A stretch of 64,000 nt of DNA from Amycolatopsis sp. CA-128772. Lineage in GTDB: Bacteria; Actinomycetota; Actinomycetes; Mycobacteriales; Pseudonocardiaceae. The translations under genes were made by a program, and so were the position numbers. Under the pieces are notes generated by a model. It did no database searches. It was not told the DNA's origin and was given only the letters and a program-made list of their open reading frames with translations. The DNA lies in the NCBI RefSeq assembly GCF_002904295.1, contig NZ_PPHG01000025.1, positions 186,001-250,000 on the forward strand. Direction: 5' to 3'. Below are positions 1-7,503 of this stretch, piece after piece; the first letter of the stretch is position 1, and each line of letters opens with the position of its first letter.

Positions 1-115
1 AGATCATCGGCGTGATCAGGTAGCTGATCAGCTGCGACGGGTCGCGCAGGCGCAGGGTCGCGTTGTACCGGACCAGGGCGCCGGCCCGGTAGAGGGAGTC
101 AGTGCGCGTCGACAT
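1..115 (-). CDS. ABC-2 type transporter permease, N-terminal fragment
   Basis: Only the first 38 codons lie in the window; the gene runs off the left edge. The start codon sits inside the last codons of the ABC ATPase gene (17-bp overlap), the usual ATPase-permease arrangement. The fragment begins with a polar cytoplasmic stretch containing YRAGALVRYNATLRLRDP and then turns hydrophobic (SQLISYLITPMI), as in ABC-2 permeases before their first membrane helix. I infer it is the membrane subunit of the exporter whose ATPase lies just upstream. The family call rests on context and this short N-terminus only. Confidence 0.6.
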   Translation of the reverse strand, partial: MSTRTDSLYRAGALVRYNATLRLRDPSQLISYLITPMI

Positions 116-938
116 CGGTCACCGCCAGGGAGTGGTAGAGGTCGTCCAGGCTGGGGTTGCGCAGCTCGACGGACTCGACCGGCCGCTCGACCGTCGGCAG
201 CAGCTCCAGGAGCGTGCCGGTCGGGTCGGTGGTCGAGACGGTCAGCTGCTCGCCGGCGGTGCGCACGCGGACCTCGCCGGGCAGGCCCGACAGCAGCTCG
301 TCCGCGCCGCCGCGCGCGATCACCCGGCCTTCGGCGGCCACCGCGATGGTGGCCTGCAGGTCGGTCAGTTCGGTCAGGTAGTGGGTGGTGTAGACCACTG
401 CGGCTCCCTCGCCTGCTCGTTGCTTGACCACGTCCAGCAGCGCCTGACGGGTCTCGGGGTCGGCACCGGCGGTCGGCTCGTCGAGCAGCAGCAGCGCCGG
501 CCGGTGCACCAGCGCCGTCGCGGCCTGCGCCCGCCGCTGCTGGCCGCCCGAAAGCAGGCCGCAGGTGCGGTTCAGGAAGGTCTCCAGCCGCAGCGCGGCC
601 GTGAGGTCGTCGATGGCCGAACGCAGCGCGGCCCGGCGCAGGCCGGCCAGGCGGCCGTACAGCTCCAGGTGCTCGCGCACGGTCAGCGGGCGGTAGAGCG
701 CGATGTGCTGCGGCGAGATGCCGATGCGGCCGCGGGCGCGCGTCGGCGACTCGCCGTCGACGAGCACGGTTCCGCTGTCCGGGCGCAGCAGCCCGGACAC
801 CATCTCGACGAAGGTGGTCTTGCCGGCACCGTTGTGGCCGACCAGCCCGACGATCTCACCCGCGGCGACCTCGAGGCTGAAGCCGTCGAGGGCCTGCACT
901 TCGTCATAGCGTTTCCGGAGGTCGATTGCTTGCAACAT
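99..938 (-). CDS. ABC transporter ATP-binding protein (drug/lipid exporter type)
   Basis: This is the cytoplasmic ATPase of an ABC-2 exporter, about 279 residues. Visible motifs are Walker A (GHNGAGKTT, near residue 34), the ABC signature (LSGGQQRR), Walker B (LLLLDEPTAGADP) and the switch His (TTHYL). About 60 C-terminal residues form the accessory tail seen in DrrA/CcmA-like ATPases. A longer in-frame start exists at 980, but the ATG at 938 has an AAGGAG ribosome site eight bases upstream and begins MLQAIDL, the normal family N-terminus, so I chose it. It lies 88 bp downstream of the acyl ligase and overlaps the permease start. Export of the region A/B product is the likely role; the substrate is unknown. 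Confidence 0.9.
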   Translation of the reverse strand: MLQAIDLRKRYDEVQALDGFSLEVAAGEIVGLVGHNGAGKTTFVEMVSGLLRPDSGTVLVDGESPTRARGRIGISPQHIALYRPLTVREHLELYGRLAGLRRAALRSAIDDLTAALRLETFLNRTCGLLSGGQQRRAQAATALVHRPALLLLDEPTAGADPETRQALLDVVKQRAGEGAAVVYTTHYLTELTDLQATIAVAAEGRVIARGGADELLSGLPGEVRVRTAGEQLTVSTTDPTGTLLELLPTVERPVESVELRNPSLDDLYHSLAVTDVDAH

Positions 939-1026
939 AGGGATCGCTCCTTGCGATTCACGGCTCTTGGACTGTCGCATGAGGACTCGGTGTGCGGTGA
1001 GCTCCCGCGGTGGCAGGAAACTGCCG

Positions 1027-2559
1027 TCATTCGGTGCCGGCGGGCACCGCGGTCAGCGCCTCGCGCAGCGCGACGCGGTCGAACTTGCCGTTGACCGACC
1101 GGGGCAGCTTCGGCAGCACCTCGACCCGCCGCGGCAGCATGTACGCGGGCAGCTCCTTGGCCAGCGCCCGGGAAACCGTCTCGGCGTCGCACTCCGGCGC
1201 GACCGCCAGCACGATCCGCTGCCCCAGCACGGGATCCGGCACGCCGAACGCGGCCGCCTCCCCCACCAGGCCCGTCGCGTAGGCGGCCTCTTCGACCTCG
1301 GCGGGGCTGACGCGGTAGCCCGACGTCTTGATCATCTCGTCGGACCGGCCGACGAAGTAGAGGAACCCGTCCTCGTCGCGGTAGACGGTGTCGCCCGACC
1401 ACACGGCGATCTCCGGGCGCACCAGGCCGTCCGGGCCCGGCACCGGGCGGAAGCGCTCCGCCGTGCGTTCCGGGTCGTTCCAGTAGCCGAGCGCCACGAG
1501 CGCGCCGCGGTGCACCAGCTCGCCGTGCTCGCCGGGCAGGCAGGGCGAGCCGTCGGGCCGCAGCACGAGGACCTCGGCGTTCGGGATCGCCTTCCCGATC
1601 GAACCGGGACGGCGGTCCGCCTCGGCCGGGTCGAGGTAGGTGGAGCGGAATGCCTCCGTGAGGCCGTACATCAGGAACGGTTGCGCGGCCGGGAAGATCT
1701 CGCGCAGCCGCGTCAGCGTCGCGCGGGGCATGCGGCCACCGGTGTTGGCGAAGTAGCGCAGCCGCGCGGTCGCCTCGGCGGGCCAGTCCTGCGTCACCAG
1801 CTGCAGCCACAGCGGCGGCACGCACGTCAGCGCCGTGACGCCGTGGCGGGCGCAGAGCCGGACGATCTCCCTGGGCAGCAGGTAGTTCACGAGCACGACG
1901 TGCGCGCCGGCGGCAACCGCGGTGGTCAGCTGGCTGAACCCGGCGTCGAAGCTCAGGGGCAGCGCGGCGAGCACGACGTCGTCACGGGTGTGGCCGAGGT
2001 ACTCCGCGACGCTCGCGGCGCCGGCGAGGAGGTTGCGGTGGGACAATACGACACCCTTGGGGCCGCCGGTGCTGCCCGAGGTGTACATGATGGCGGCCGG
2101 GTCCTGGTCGATCACGGCGCCGGGCACCGCTTCCGGTTCGGCCGCGGTCAGCGCGTCCCACTCCGGGCGGCCGAACACCACCACCGCGGTCGTCTCGGGG
2201 ACCGCCTCGCGGACGGTCGCCAGGCGCTCGGCCGTCGTGAGCACGACCTTCGGGGCGCAGTCGGTGGCGACGTGCGCGATGTGCCGGGCCTTGAACAGCG
2301 GGTTCAGCGGCACCAGCACCGCCCCGGCGGCCGCGGCGGCGAACAGCGCGACGACGGTTTCCAGGCGCTTCTCGGCGTACACCGCCACCCGGTCGCCGCG
2401 GCGGACGCCGAGCCGGTGCAGGCCCTGGGCCACGCGCGCGACCTGGTCGCCGAGCTCGGCGTAGGTCAGCGTGCGGTCCTTGTACGTCAGCGCCGGGTCG
2501 CCGGGCGCGCCGCGGGTGAGGAGCGCATCGAGCCGCACCGGGGCGGCCGCGTCAGACAT
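1027..2559 (-). CDS. AMP-dependent acyl ligase (acyl-ACP/CoA ligase)
   Basis: A stand-alone 510-residue ANL-superfamily enzyme that activates a carboxylic acid as its adenylate and passes it to a thiol. The ATP-binding core IMYTSGSTGGPKGVVLSH is near residues 155-172, the adenylate motif YGLTEAFRSTY near 300, the hinge SGDTVY..DGFLYFVGRSDEMIK near 385-410, and the A10 lysine in RSVNGKFDR near the end. It begins inside the last codons of the ACP gene (8-bp overlap ATGTCTGA), so it probably charges that ACP. The chemistry (fatty acid versus another acid) cannot be read from sequence. I infer it supplies a starter or whole acyl chain for the pathway at 4.4-14.8 kb. Confidence 0.85.
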   Translation of the reverse strand: MSDAAAPVRLDALLTRGAPGDPALTYKDRTLTYAELGDQVARVAQGLHRLGVRRGDRVAVYAEKRLETVVALFAAAAAGAVLVPLNPLFKARHIAHVATDCAPKVVLTTAERLATVREAVPETTAVVVFGRPEWDALTAAEPEAVPGAVIDQDPAAIMYTSGSTGGPKGVVLSHRNLLAGAASVAEYLGHTRDDVVLAALPLSFDAGFSQLTTAVAAGAHVVLVNYLLPREIVRLCARHGVTALTCVPPLWLQLVTQDWPAEATARLRYFANTGGRMPRATLTRLREIFPAAQPFLMYGLTEAFRSTYLDPAEADRRPGSIGKAIPNAEVLVLRPDGSPCLPGEHGELVHRGALVALGYWNDPERTAERFRPVPGPDGLVRPEIAVWSGDTVYRDEDGFLYFVGRSDEMIKTSGYRVSPAEVEEAAYATGLVGEAAAFGVPDPVLGQRIVLAVAPECDAETVSRALAKELPAYMLPRRVEVLPKLPRSVNGKFDRVALREALTAVPAGTE

Positions 2560-2821
2560 CGGCGGGCTCCGGGGCGACGAACTCCGCGACGGCGGCCCAC
2601 AGGCTGCCCGCGGTGGCGAAGGTGTCCTCGGTGAGCAGCTCGTCCGGCAGCTCGAAGGCGAACGTCTCCTCCAGGTCGGTGACGAGCTGCACGACGCCCA
2701 TCGAGTCGAGCCCGAGCGCGGCGAGGTCGTCGTCCGCGGCGATCCGGTCCCCGAGCGCGTACGGCAGGTGCGCGATCAGGATTTCCAGGAACCCTGGCGG
2801 GACGGGGAGTGTGTCAGGCAT
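2552..2821 (-). CDS. Acyl carrier protein
   Basis: An 89-residue discrete carrier protein. The phosphopantetheine attachment serine is in ALGLDSMGVV (near residue 40), with the expected acidic helix II after it (VQLVTDLEETFAFELPDELL). It is the first gene of a minus-strand unit, followed by the acyl ligase with an 8-bp overlap. The most economical reading is that the ligase loads this ACP and that the AcpS-like protein at 4358-5020 or the Sfp-type transferase at 20421-21116 converts it to the holo form. An AGGGTGA ribosome site precedes the ATG. Confidence 0.9.
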   Translation of the reverse strand: MPDTLPVPPGFLEILIAHLPYALGDRIAADDDLAALGLDSMGVVQLVTDLEETFAFELPDELLTEDTFATAGSLWAAVAEFVAPEPADV

Positions 2822-2854
2822 TGCGTCACCCTGTTTCGCTTTCGGCGGTCAACC

Positions 2855-2872
2855 GTGTCCTCCCGAGGACAC
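2855..2872. promoter_or_regulatory. Palindrome in divergent promoter, candidate operator
   Basis: A perfect inverted repeat with 8-bp arms, GTGTCCTC and GAGGACAC, separated by CC. It lies in the 184-bp gap between the ACP gene (starting at 2821, minus) and the regulator gene (starting at 3006, plus). Position and symmetry suggest an operator, perhaps for the regulator itself; this is inference. Confidence 0.45.
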
Positions 2873-3005
2873 CACCGGCCGGACTCACCGGGCCATCACC
2901 GCGCTCTCATCCCGCCACTGCCGGGCGAGAGCGGCGTGAGAGCCGTCCGAGAAGACCGGCTGCGACGGTGGGAAAAGGAGCAGCCCACCCCGCCTTGGAG
3001 GCACC

Positions 3006-3989
3006 ATGTCGACGGCCACTCTTCCGCCGCCCGGGGCGTTTTCCGTACCCGAGCCCGACCCCGAAGCCGAGCTGTACCGCTACGCGGCGCGCTGCGGGCG
3101 GATCGCGTCCGTGGACACGGCCGCGGCGCACCTCGGCCTGCCCGCGGACACGGTGGCGGCGGCCGCCGCCCGGCTCGTCGAACTCCACCTGCTGCGCCCC
3201 GCCGACGGTGGCCTGGTCCCCCGCGAACCGTCGGCGGCCGCCGAACTGGCCGTGACGCCCCTGGAGCGCGCGATGTACGAGCGCCGCGAGCTGGCCGACC
3301 GCCTGCGCGAGCGCATCGACGGCATCACGCGTGCCCCGGCCGGCGCCGCGGGCGCGCTCGACCGCCTGGAGGGCGTCGCCGAGATCCGCGGCCTGGTGAA
3401 GCTGGCGGCCGAGGTCTGCCGCGACGAGCTGGTGGTGCTGCACCCGGGCGAGGCGGCCGACGACCTGGTCGACGAGCTCCTGGACGCGTGCTACTCGGTC
3501 CTGGGCGACGGCGTCGGCGTCCGGGTGGTGTGCCCCCACCGCAGCCGCGCGGGCTACGCGGCCCGGGCCCGCCTGACGCAGCTGGCCGGCCGCGGCGCCC
3601 GGATCCGCACGCTGAGCCGCGTCCCGGAGGCGGCGGTGGTCTTCGACCGTTCGCTGGCGGTGACGCTGGACGTCGCCGACCTGTCGGCCCGCCGCGTCCG
3701 CGACCAGGGCATGGTGCGCTTCCTGCTGGGCCTGTTCGACCAGCTGTGGGACGGCGCAACCCCGTTCTCGGCGGACGACCAGGGCTACAGCGGCGAAATC
3801 GCCCACGACCTGCAGCAGGCCATCGCCCGGCTGATGGCCCAGGGCCTGACGGACGAGGTCGTGGCGCGCCGCCTGGGGATGTCGGTGCGGACCTGCCGAC
3901 GGCACATCGCGGCGATGCTGCAGAACCTCGACGCGGTGTCGCGGTTCCAGGCCGGGGTGCAGGCCGCTTCGCGGTTCACGCTCGCCTGA
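3006..3989 (+). CDS. TrmB/LuxR-type transcriptional regulator
   Basis: A 327-residue cytoplasmic regulator. An N-terminal winged-helix-like segment (residues about 30-70, HLGLPADTVAAAAARLVE) is followed by a middle region resembling the PLD-like domain of such regulators (about 115-225), and a C-terminal LuxR-type helix-turn-helix (about 270-315) with GLTDEVVARRLGMSVRTCRR. This layout is common in cluster-situated actinomycete regulators. The start is fixed by GGAGG five bases upstream of the ATG. It lies between two minus-strand units of region A and is divergent from the ACP operon, so it is the best candidate for their control. The protein at 60409-61032 has a closely similar C-terminus. 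Confidence 0.85.
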   Translation: MSTATLPPPGAFSVPEPDPEAELYRYAARCGRIASVDTAAAHLGLPADTVAAAAARLVELHLLRPADGGLVPREPSAAAELAVTPLERAMYERRELADRLRERIDGITRAPAGAAGALDRLEGVAEIRGLVKLAAEVCRDELVVLHPGEAADDLVDELLDACYSVLGDGVGVRVVCPHRSRAGYAARARLTQLAGRGARIRTLSRVPEAAVVFDRSLAVTLDVADLSARRVRDQGMVRFLLGLFDQLWDGATPFSADDQGYSGEIAHDLQQAIARLMAQGLTDEVVARRLGMSVRTCRRHIAAMLQNLDAVSRFQAGVQAASRFTLA

Positions 3990-4154
3990 TCACTCACCCG
4001 CTCGCTCCCTTGACCGCTCGCCCGCCGCGCTCGCCTGCACTTGCCTGCCCTTGCCTGCCGCGCAGCTCGCTGGCTCCGCTTGCCCGCCGCCCGCTCGCTC
4101 GCTCCGCTTGCCCGCTCGGCCGCCCAGCTCGCCGGCTCCGCCGGCCCCAGGAGC
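3990..4154. repeat. Low-complexity purine/pyrimidine-biased spacer
   Basis: Between convergent genes, the plus strand shows imperfectly repeated CGCTCGCTC, TTGCCTGC and CCGCTTGCCCGC words. Short open frames across it have a biased Ser/Ala/Arg composition typical of chance frames in such DNA. I see no gene here. Confidence 0.6.
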
Positions 4155-4281
4155 CCCCAAGCGCCCCAATGTGGCGTTGGTTGCATGCAACGCACCCAAT
4201 GTGGCGTTCGGTGCATCAGATGCCCCCAATGTGGCGTTCGGTGCGTTGAACGCACCGAACGCCACATTGGGGCGCTTGGGG
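4155..4281. repeat. Nested inverted/direct repeats around CCCAATGTGGCGTTCGGTGC
   Basis: Four copies of a CCCAATGTGGCGTT unit lie here: three direct (about 4164, 4195 and 4224) and one inverted (4258-4272). Copies 3 and 4 form a perfect 24-bp stem with a one-base centre (4224-4272). Copy 1 with its flank (4155-4178) is also an exact reverse complement of 4258-4281, so two alternative stems compete for the inverted copy. The array sits between convergent genes, just before a terminator hairpin. I believe similar elements are scattered between genes in Amycolatopsis, but that is memory and untested here. Confidence 0.8.
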
Positions 4282-4311
4282 CCGGCCCGGCGGTCGCCGC
4301 ACAGCCCGCAC

Positions 4312-4347
4312 GAGAAGGGGCCTTCCGCTTGCGGAAGGCCCCTTCTC
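4312..4347. terminator. Bidirectional hairpin terminator
   Basis: A perfect 17-bp stem with arms GAGAAGGGGCCTTCCGC and GCGGAAGGCCCCTTCTC around a TT centre. It lies ten bases beyond the stop of the AcpS-ACP gene (minus strand) and downstream of the plus-strand regulator. Its position between convergent transcripts suggests it ends both. Confidence 0.8.
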
Positions 4348-4357
4348 TCTGCCCGCC

Positions 4358-5020
4358 CTACCATCCGGCCGCCTCGGCGACCACGCCGTAGGTGCGGTCC
4401 AGATCCGTCATCCGGTAGATGCCGGCCTCCGGGATCCGGATGCCGTACCGGCTTTCGATCCGGGCGAGCAGCTCGATCACCACCACCGACGTGACCCCCA
4501 GATCACCCGCGAACGACGCCGCGGTGGCCACCTCGGTGGGGGGAACCGAGAACAGGTCGGCGGCCAGGGCCGCCAGTTCGTCGAACCGGGCCGGGACCGG
4601 CGCGGCACGCGAAGGCACGGCCGCGCGGCGGAACGGGCGAGGCGGGCGGGCGCAGCCCGCCGCCGCGAACGCGACCACCAGGTCGGCCTGGTGGCTCAGC
4701 GTCACCACGATCTCCTCCAGGCCCGCCTCCTCCGCGATCTCCGCCGCTCCCCCGCCCAGGGTCACCAACGGCGCTCCCCAGTCGTCGTTGGTCACCTCGA
4801 TGTCACGCCAGCGGAGGCCCTGGCCGAAACCACGGCCCAGCATCTTGCACGTGGCCTCCTTGACGGAAAACCGCCCGGCCAGCCGTTCCAGGGACCGTTC
4901 GGCACCCATCCGGGCGGCCTGCTCCAGCTCCACCGGGGTGAAGACCAGCGTCCGGTACCGGGGGTGCGCCGCGACCTCCGCGAACCGCGGGATCGACATC
5001 AGGTCCACGCCGATTCTCAT
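4358..5020 (-). CDS. Holo-ACP synthase (AcpS type) fused to an acyl carrier domain
   Basis: A 220-residue two-domain protein. Residues 1-120 are an AcpS-type phosphopantetheinyl transferase: the metal-binding Asp6 in GVDLMSI and Glu55 in RFSVKEATCKMLG are both present. Residues about 145-220 form an acyl carrier domain with attachment serine Ser178 in LGVTSVVVIELL, where the usual Asp before Ser is Thr. AcpS is normally a separate protein of about 120-130 residues, so the fusion is unusual and suggests self-modification or a dedicated carrier. The longer in-frame open frame upstream is rejected because the ATG at 5020 overlaps the previous stop as ATGA. It is the last gene of the 14.8-4.4 kb unit. 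Confidence 0.85.
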   Translation of the reverse strand: MRIGVDLMSIPRFAEVAAHPRYRTLVFTPVELEQAARMGAERSLERLAGRFSVKEATCKMLGRGFGQGLRWRDIEVTNDDWGAPLVTLGGGAAEIAEEAGLEEIVVTLSHQADLVVAFAAAGCARPPRPFRRAAVPSRAAPVPARFDELAALAADLFSVPPTEVATAASFAGDLGVTSVVVIELLARIESRYGIRIPEAGIYRMTDLDRTYGVVAEAAGW

Positions 5021-5766
5021 CCACTCCGCCCCCCGAGCAGGCTCGCCGTGGCCGCGGGGACCAGCCGCAGCGCGGCCACGTCGAGCGCGAGCAGCGAAAG
5101 CCAGCCCTCGCGCAACGGCCCGCGCGTGTGCAGCAGGACGCGGTCGCCGTCGGCGACCACCCCTTCGGCCAGCGCCGCGCAGAACGCCAGCCACGCGTCG
5201 CACGGGCCGCGGCCGGCGAACCGGTGGTCGCCCGCCAGCGCGGGTTTTCCGTCCCCGCAACCGGAAACGGCCAACGGAGAAGAACCGCGCCGCAGCCGGA
5301 CGCCGACCGCCGCGAACCGCGGGTGGCCGCACGCCGCGTCGGCGAACAGCGGCTCGTCGCAAATGACCGCCGTCGCCTCGGTCCCGACCGCCCACTCCAG
5401 CAGCCCGAAGACCGCCGTGCCGCCGAGTTCGTCCAGGTGCGACAGGCCGACGTCCTCGCCTTCCCAGCCGCTGCGGTGCACCAAACCGGCCAGTGCGGCC
5501 ACGTTCGGGTCGCGCAGCGGACCCGAACGCACGAAGAACAGCGGCTGCGGCACCGCGGGCGGCCCGAGCGCCGCGAGCACCTGCGCGGCGACGTCGACGT
5601 CGTCGTCCTCCGGGATCCGGACCACCAACCGGGACAACGGAATCCCGGCGGCGGCCAGCCGCTCCGGCGGCACCAGGTCGGCGGCGCCGGGCAACGACGA
5701 CAGCGGCACGTATTCCTCGCGCCGGGCCGCGGCAAAGGCGATCGTGTCGATCCCCAGGTCAGGCAT
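5017..5766 (-). CDS. Thiolase/KAS-fold-like protein lacking the catalytic cysteine
   Basis: A 249-residue protein with no confident family. The pattern SHLDELGGTAVFGLLEWAVG followed by EATAVICDE resembles the nucleophile region of the KAS III proteins in this operon (SHVNCTSVLRSVELAR, then RVLVLGGDQ), but Gly stands where Cys should be. It is also shorter than a full KAS III (about 320-350 residues). I infer a non-catalytic KAS-fold protein, perhaps a chain-length-factor-like partner or a relic. It overlaps the acyl-CoA dehydrogenase stop by 8 bp (ATGCCTGA) and the AcpS-ACP start as ATGA, so it is translated within the operon. Confidence 0.55.
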   Translation of the reverse strand: MPDLGIDTIAFAAARREEYVPLSSLPGAADLVPPERLAAAGIPLSRLVVRIPEDDDVDVAAQVLAALGPPAVPQPLFFVRSGPLRDPNVAALAGLVHRSGWEGEDVGLSHLDELGGTAVFGLLEWAVGTEATAVICDEPLFADAACGHPRFAAVGVRLRRGSSPLAVSGCGDGKPALAGDHRFAGRGPCDAWLAFCAALAEGVVADGDRVLLHTRGPLREGWLSLLALDVAALRLVPAATASLLGGRSG

Positions 5767-6898
5767 CGGCGTCTCCCGCCTGGTACCCGCGCGCCACGTG
5801 GAGGCGGTGGATGTTGCTGGTCCCCTCCATGAATTCGAACGCGTGCACGTCCCGCGTCCACTTCTCCAGCAGCGGATGCTCGATCAGGCCGGCCGGGCCG
5901 AGCGCGGCCGACGCCCAGTGCGCCGTCCCCACCGCCAGGCCGACCGCGCCGAGCTTCGCCGCGCTGGACAGGTAGCCGCGCTCGGGGTCGCCGTCGATCC
6001 GGGCCGCCGCTTCGTACACCAGCTCGCGGCCCGCTTCGGCGCGGGCGAGGGCGAGCTGGCCGCCGGGGGCGTTCTTGCGGTGCTCCAGCACGTACTCGAC
6101 CATCGCCAGCGCGGTCCCCACCGCGGACGCGGCGATCCGGACCCGCATGTGGTTGAACGTCGTGATGGCGGCGAAGATCCCGCGCCGCGTCACCGGCAGG
6201 TGGTCGCCCAGCATGCGCCCGGCCGGGATGGCGACGTCCGAAAAGGACAGCCGGCTGATGTAGGCGCCGCGGAGGCCGATCATGTCGAGCTTCTCGCCGT
6301 GCCAGCCGGGCGCCGGGACCTCCACCAGGGCCGCGCGGATCGACAGCGCGCCGCGGCCGGTGCGGCCGAACACCACGCCGACGCTGCCGCGGGCGGCGTT
6401 GCCGACGTAGCACTTGCCGCCGGTGAGCCGCCAGCCTTCGCCGTCGCGGTCGAAGCGGGTCTCCATCGCCGTCGCGTCGTTGCCGCGGCTCTCTTCGGTC
6501 ATCGCGAAGAACGACCAGCGGCGGCCGCCGTGCATCCGGGTGAAGAACCACTCCTGCTGCTCGGGCGTGCCGAGCAGCTCCACGAACACCCCGGCCAGCC
6601 CGGGTGATGGGCAGGCCAGGATGGCGCCGACGTCACCGCGGGCCAGCTCGATCAGCCCGGCGACGTTCTCCAGGCACGAGCCGCGTTCCATCGCGCGCAG
6701 CAACGGCGTCGACGGCAGCGACTCGCGGTACTGCGGTGGCGTGTCGGCCTGCCGGACCATCTCGAACACGGGCGAGCCGTAGTGCTCCTCCATCGCGTCC
6801 GGGTCGGTGTCGATGGCCAGGGCCCGCGACCGCAGGTCGACGGCCGCCTCGCGGCTCAGGTCGCGGACCGCGCGGACCCGCTCGCTCAGCTCGATCAT
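5759..6898 (-). CDS. Acyl-CoA (acyl-ACP) dehydrogenase
   Basis: A 379-residue flavoprotein of the acyl-CoA dehydrogenase family, expected to introduce an alpha,beta double bond into a thioester-bound acyl chain. Visible features are FFAMTEESRGNDATAMET (FAD/substrate loop, near residues 130-147), the glycine-rich LTGGKCYVGN, and near the C-terminus AFEFMEGTSNIHRLHVARGY, which contains the catalytic-base glutamate of the MEGTS motif. The ATG at 6898 overlaps the preceding stop as ATGA. With an ACP-rich operon, the substrate is more likely an acyl-ACP than a CoA ester. The adjacent partial homologue may be its partner subunit. Confidence 0.88.
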   Translation of the reverse strand: MIELSERVRAVRDLSREAAVDLRSRALAIDTDPDAMEEHYGSPVFEMVRQADTPPQYRESLPSTPLLRAMERGSCLENVAGLIELARGDVGAILACPSPGLAGVFVELLGTPEQQEWFFTRMHGGRRWSFFAMTEESRGNDATAMETRFDRDGEGWRLTGGKCYVGNAARGSVGVVFGRTGRGALSIRAALVEVPAPGWHGEKLDMIGLRGAYISRLSFSDVAIPAGRMLGDHLPVTRRGIFAAITTFNHMRVRIAASAVGTALAMVEYVLEHRKNAPGGQLALARAEAGRELVYEAAARIDGDPERGYLSSAAKLGAVGLAVGTAHWASAALGPAGLIEHPLLEKWTRDVHAFEFMEGTSNIHRLHVARGYQAGDADA

Positions 6899-7503
6899 GC
6901 CGGTTCTCCTTCCGGTTCCCGGTCCACCCAGGTGCCGGCCACCAGGGCCGAGACGTAGAGCGACCGCGCGGGTGAGGTGGCCAGGAAGCCCGAGGCGCCG
7001 AGGTGCTGGGCCACCCGCCAGCCCAGCTCGTCCAGTTCTCGGTGGACGTCGGCCACGGCGGCCGGGTGCCGCTGCGAGCGCACCTGGGCGCGCAGCCGTT
7101 CGACCGCGGCCATCACGTCGCCGATCGCGCCGGCGATCAGCTGCTTGCGGATCAGCGGTTCGTCGCCGGAGGTGCGGTTCGACAGGTGCTCGACGACGTG
7201 GTCGAGCACCGAGCGCAGCACCCCCAGCCGCACGGCCGCCAGGTGCCGGCCGAAGTCGGCCAGCTCGAGGGCGTCCCGCTCCTCGCGGGGACGGCCCGGG
7301 CAGGCGAGGAAGACGATGTCCTCCCGGTCGGCCAGGCTGTGCGTGCGCACCTCGGCGCCTTCGGGCACGGCGGCGGCGGGCACGGCCGCGTACCGGCCGG
7401 GGGCCAGCCGGTCGGCCGGGGTGGCGGGCAGGGCGCGCGCGAGTCCGGCGGCGAGGCCGTCGCTGCGTGCGGTTCGCTCGCATTCGAGCAGGCTGGTGGT
7501 CAC
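6895..7503 (-). CDS. Partial acyl-CoA dehydrogenase-like protein
   Basis: A 202-residue protein matching only the C-terminal helical half of the acyl-CoA dehydrogenase fold: VRLGVLRSVLDHVVEHL, then EPLIRKQLIAGAIGDV, and GASGFLATSPARSLY near the end. The N-terminal helical and beta domains are missing, and no MEGT-type catalytic glutamate is visible. The GTG start overlaps the KAS III stop as GTGA, and its own stop overlaps the full dehydrogenase as ATGA. The reading frame is intact, so this looks like a maintained small subunit, not debris. Heteromeric acyl-CoA dehydrogenases with split active sites are known; whether this is one is inference. Confidence 0.65.
   Translation of the reverse strand: MTTSLLECERTARSDGLAAGLARALPATPADRLAPGRYAAVPAAAVPEGAEVRTHSLADREDIVFLACPGRPREERDALELADFGRHLAAVRLGVLRSVLDHVVEHLSNRTSGDEPLIRKQLIAGAIGDVMAAVERLRAQVRSQRHPAAVADVHRELDELGWRVAQHLGASGFLATSPARSLYVSALVAGTWVDREPEGEPA

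Noticed and set aside
4041..4494. Short open frames in both directions around 4.0-4.5 kb
   Set aside because: They are translations of low-complexity spacer and the inverted repeat array and have no start context.
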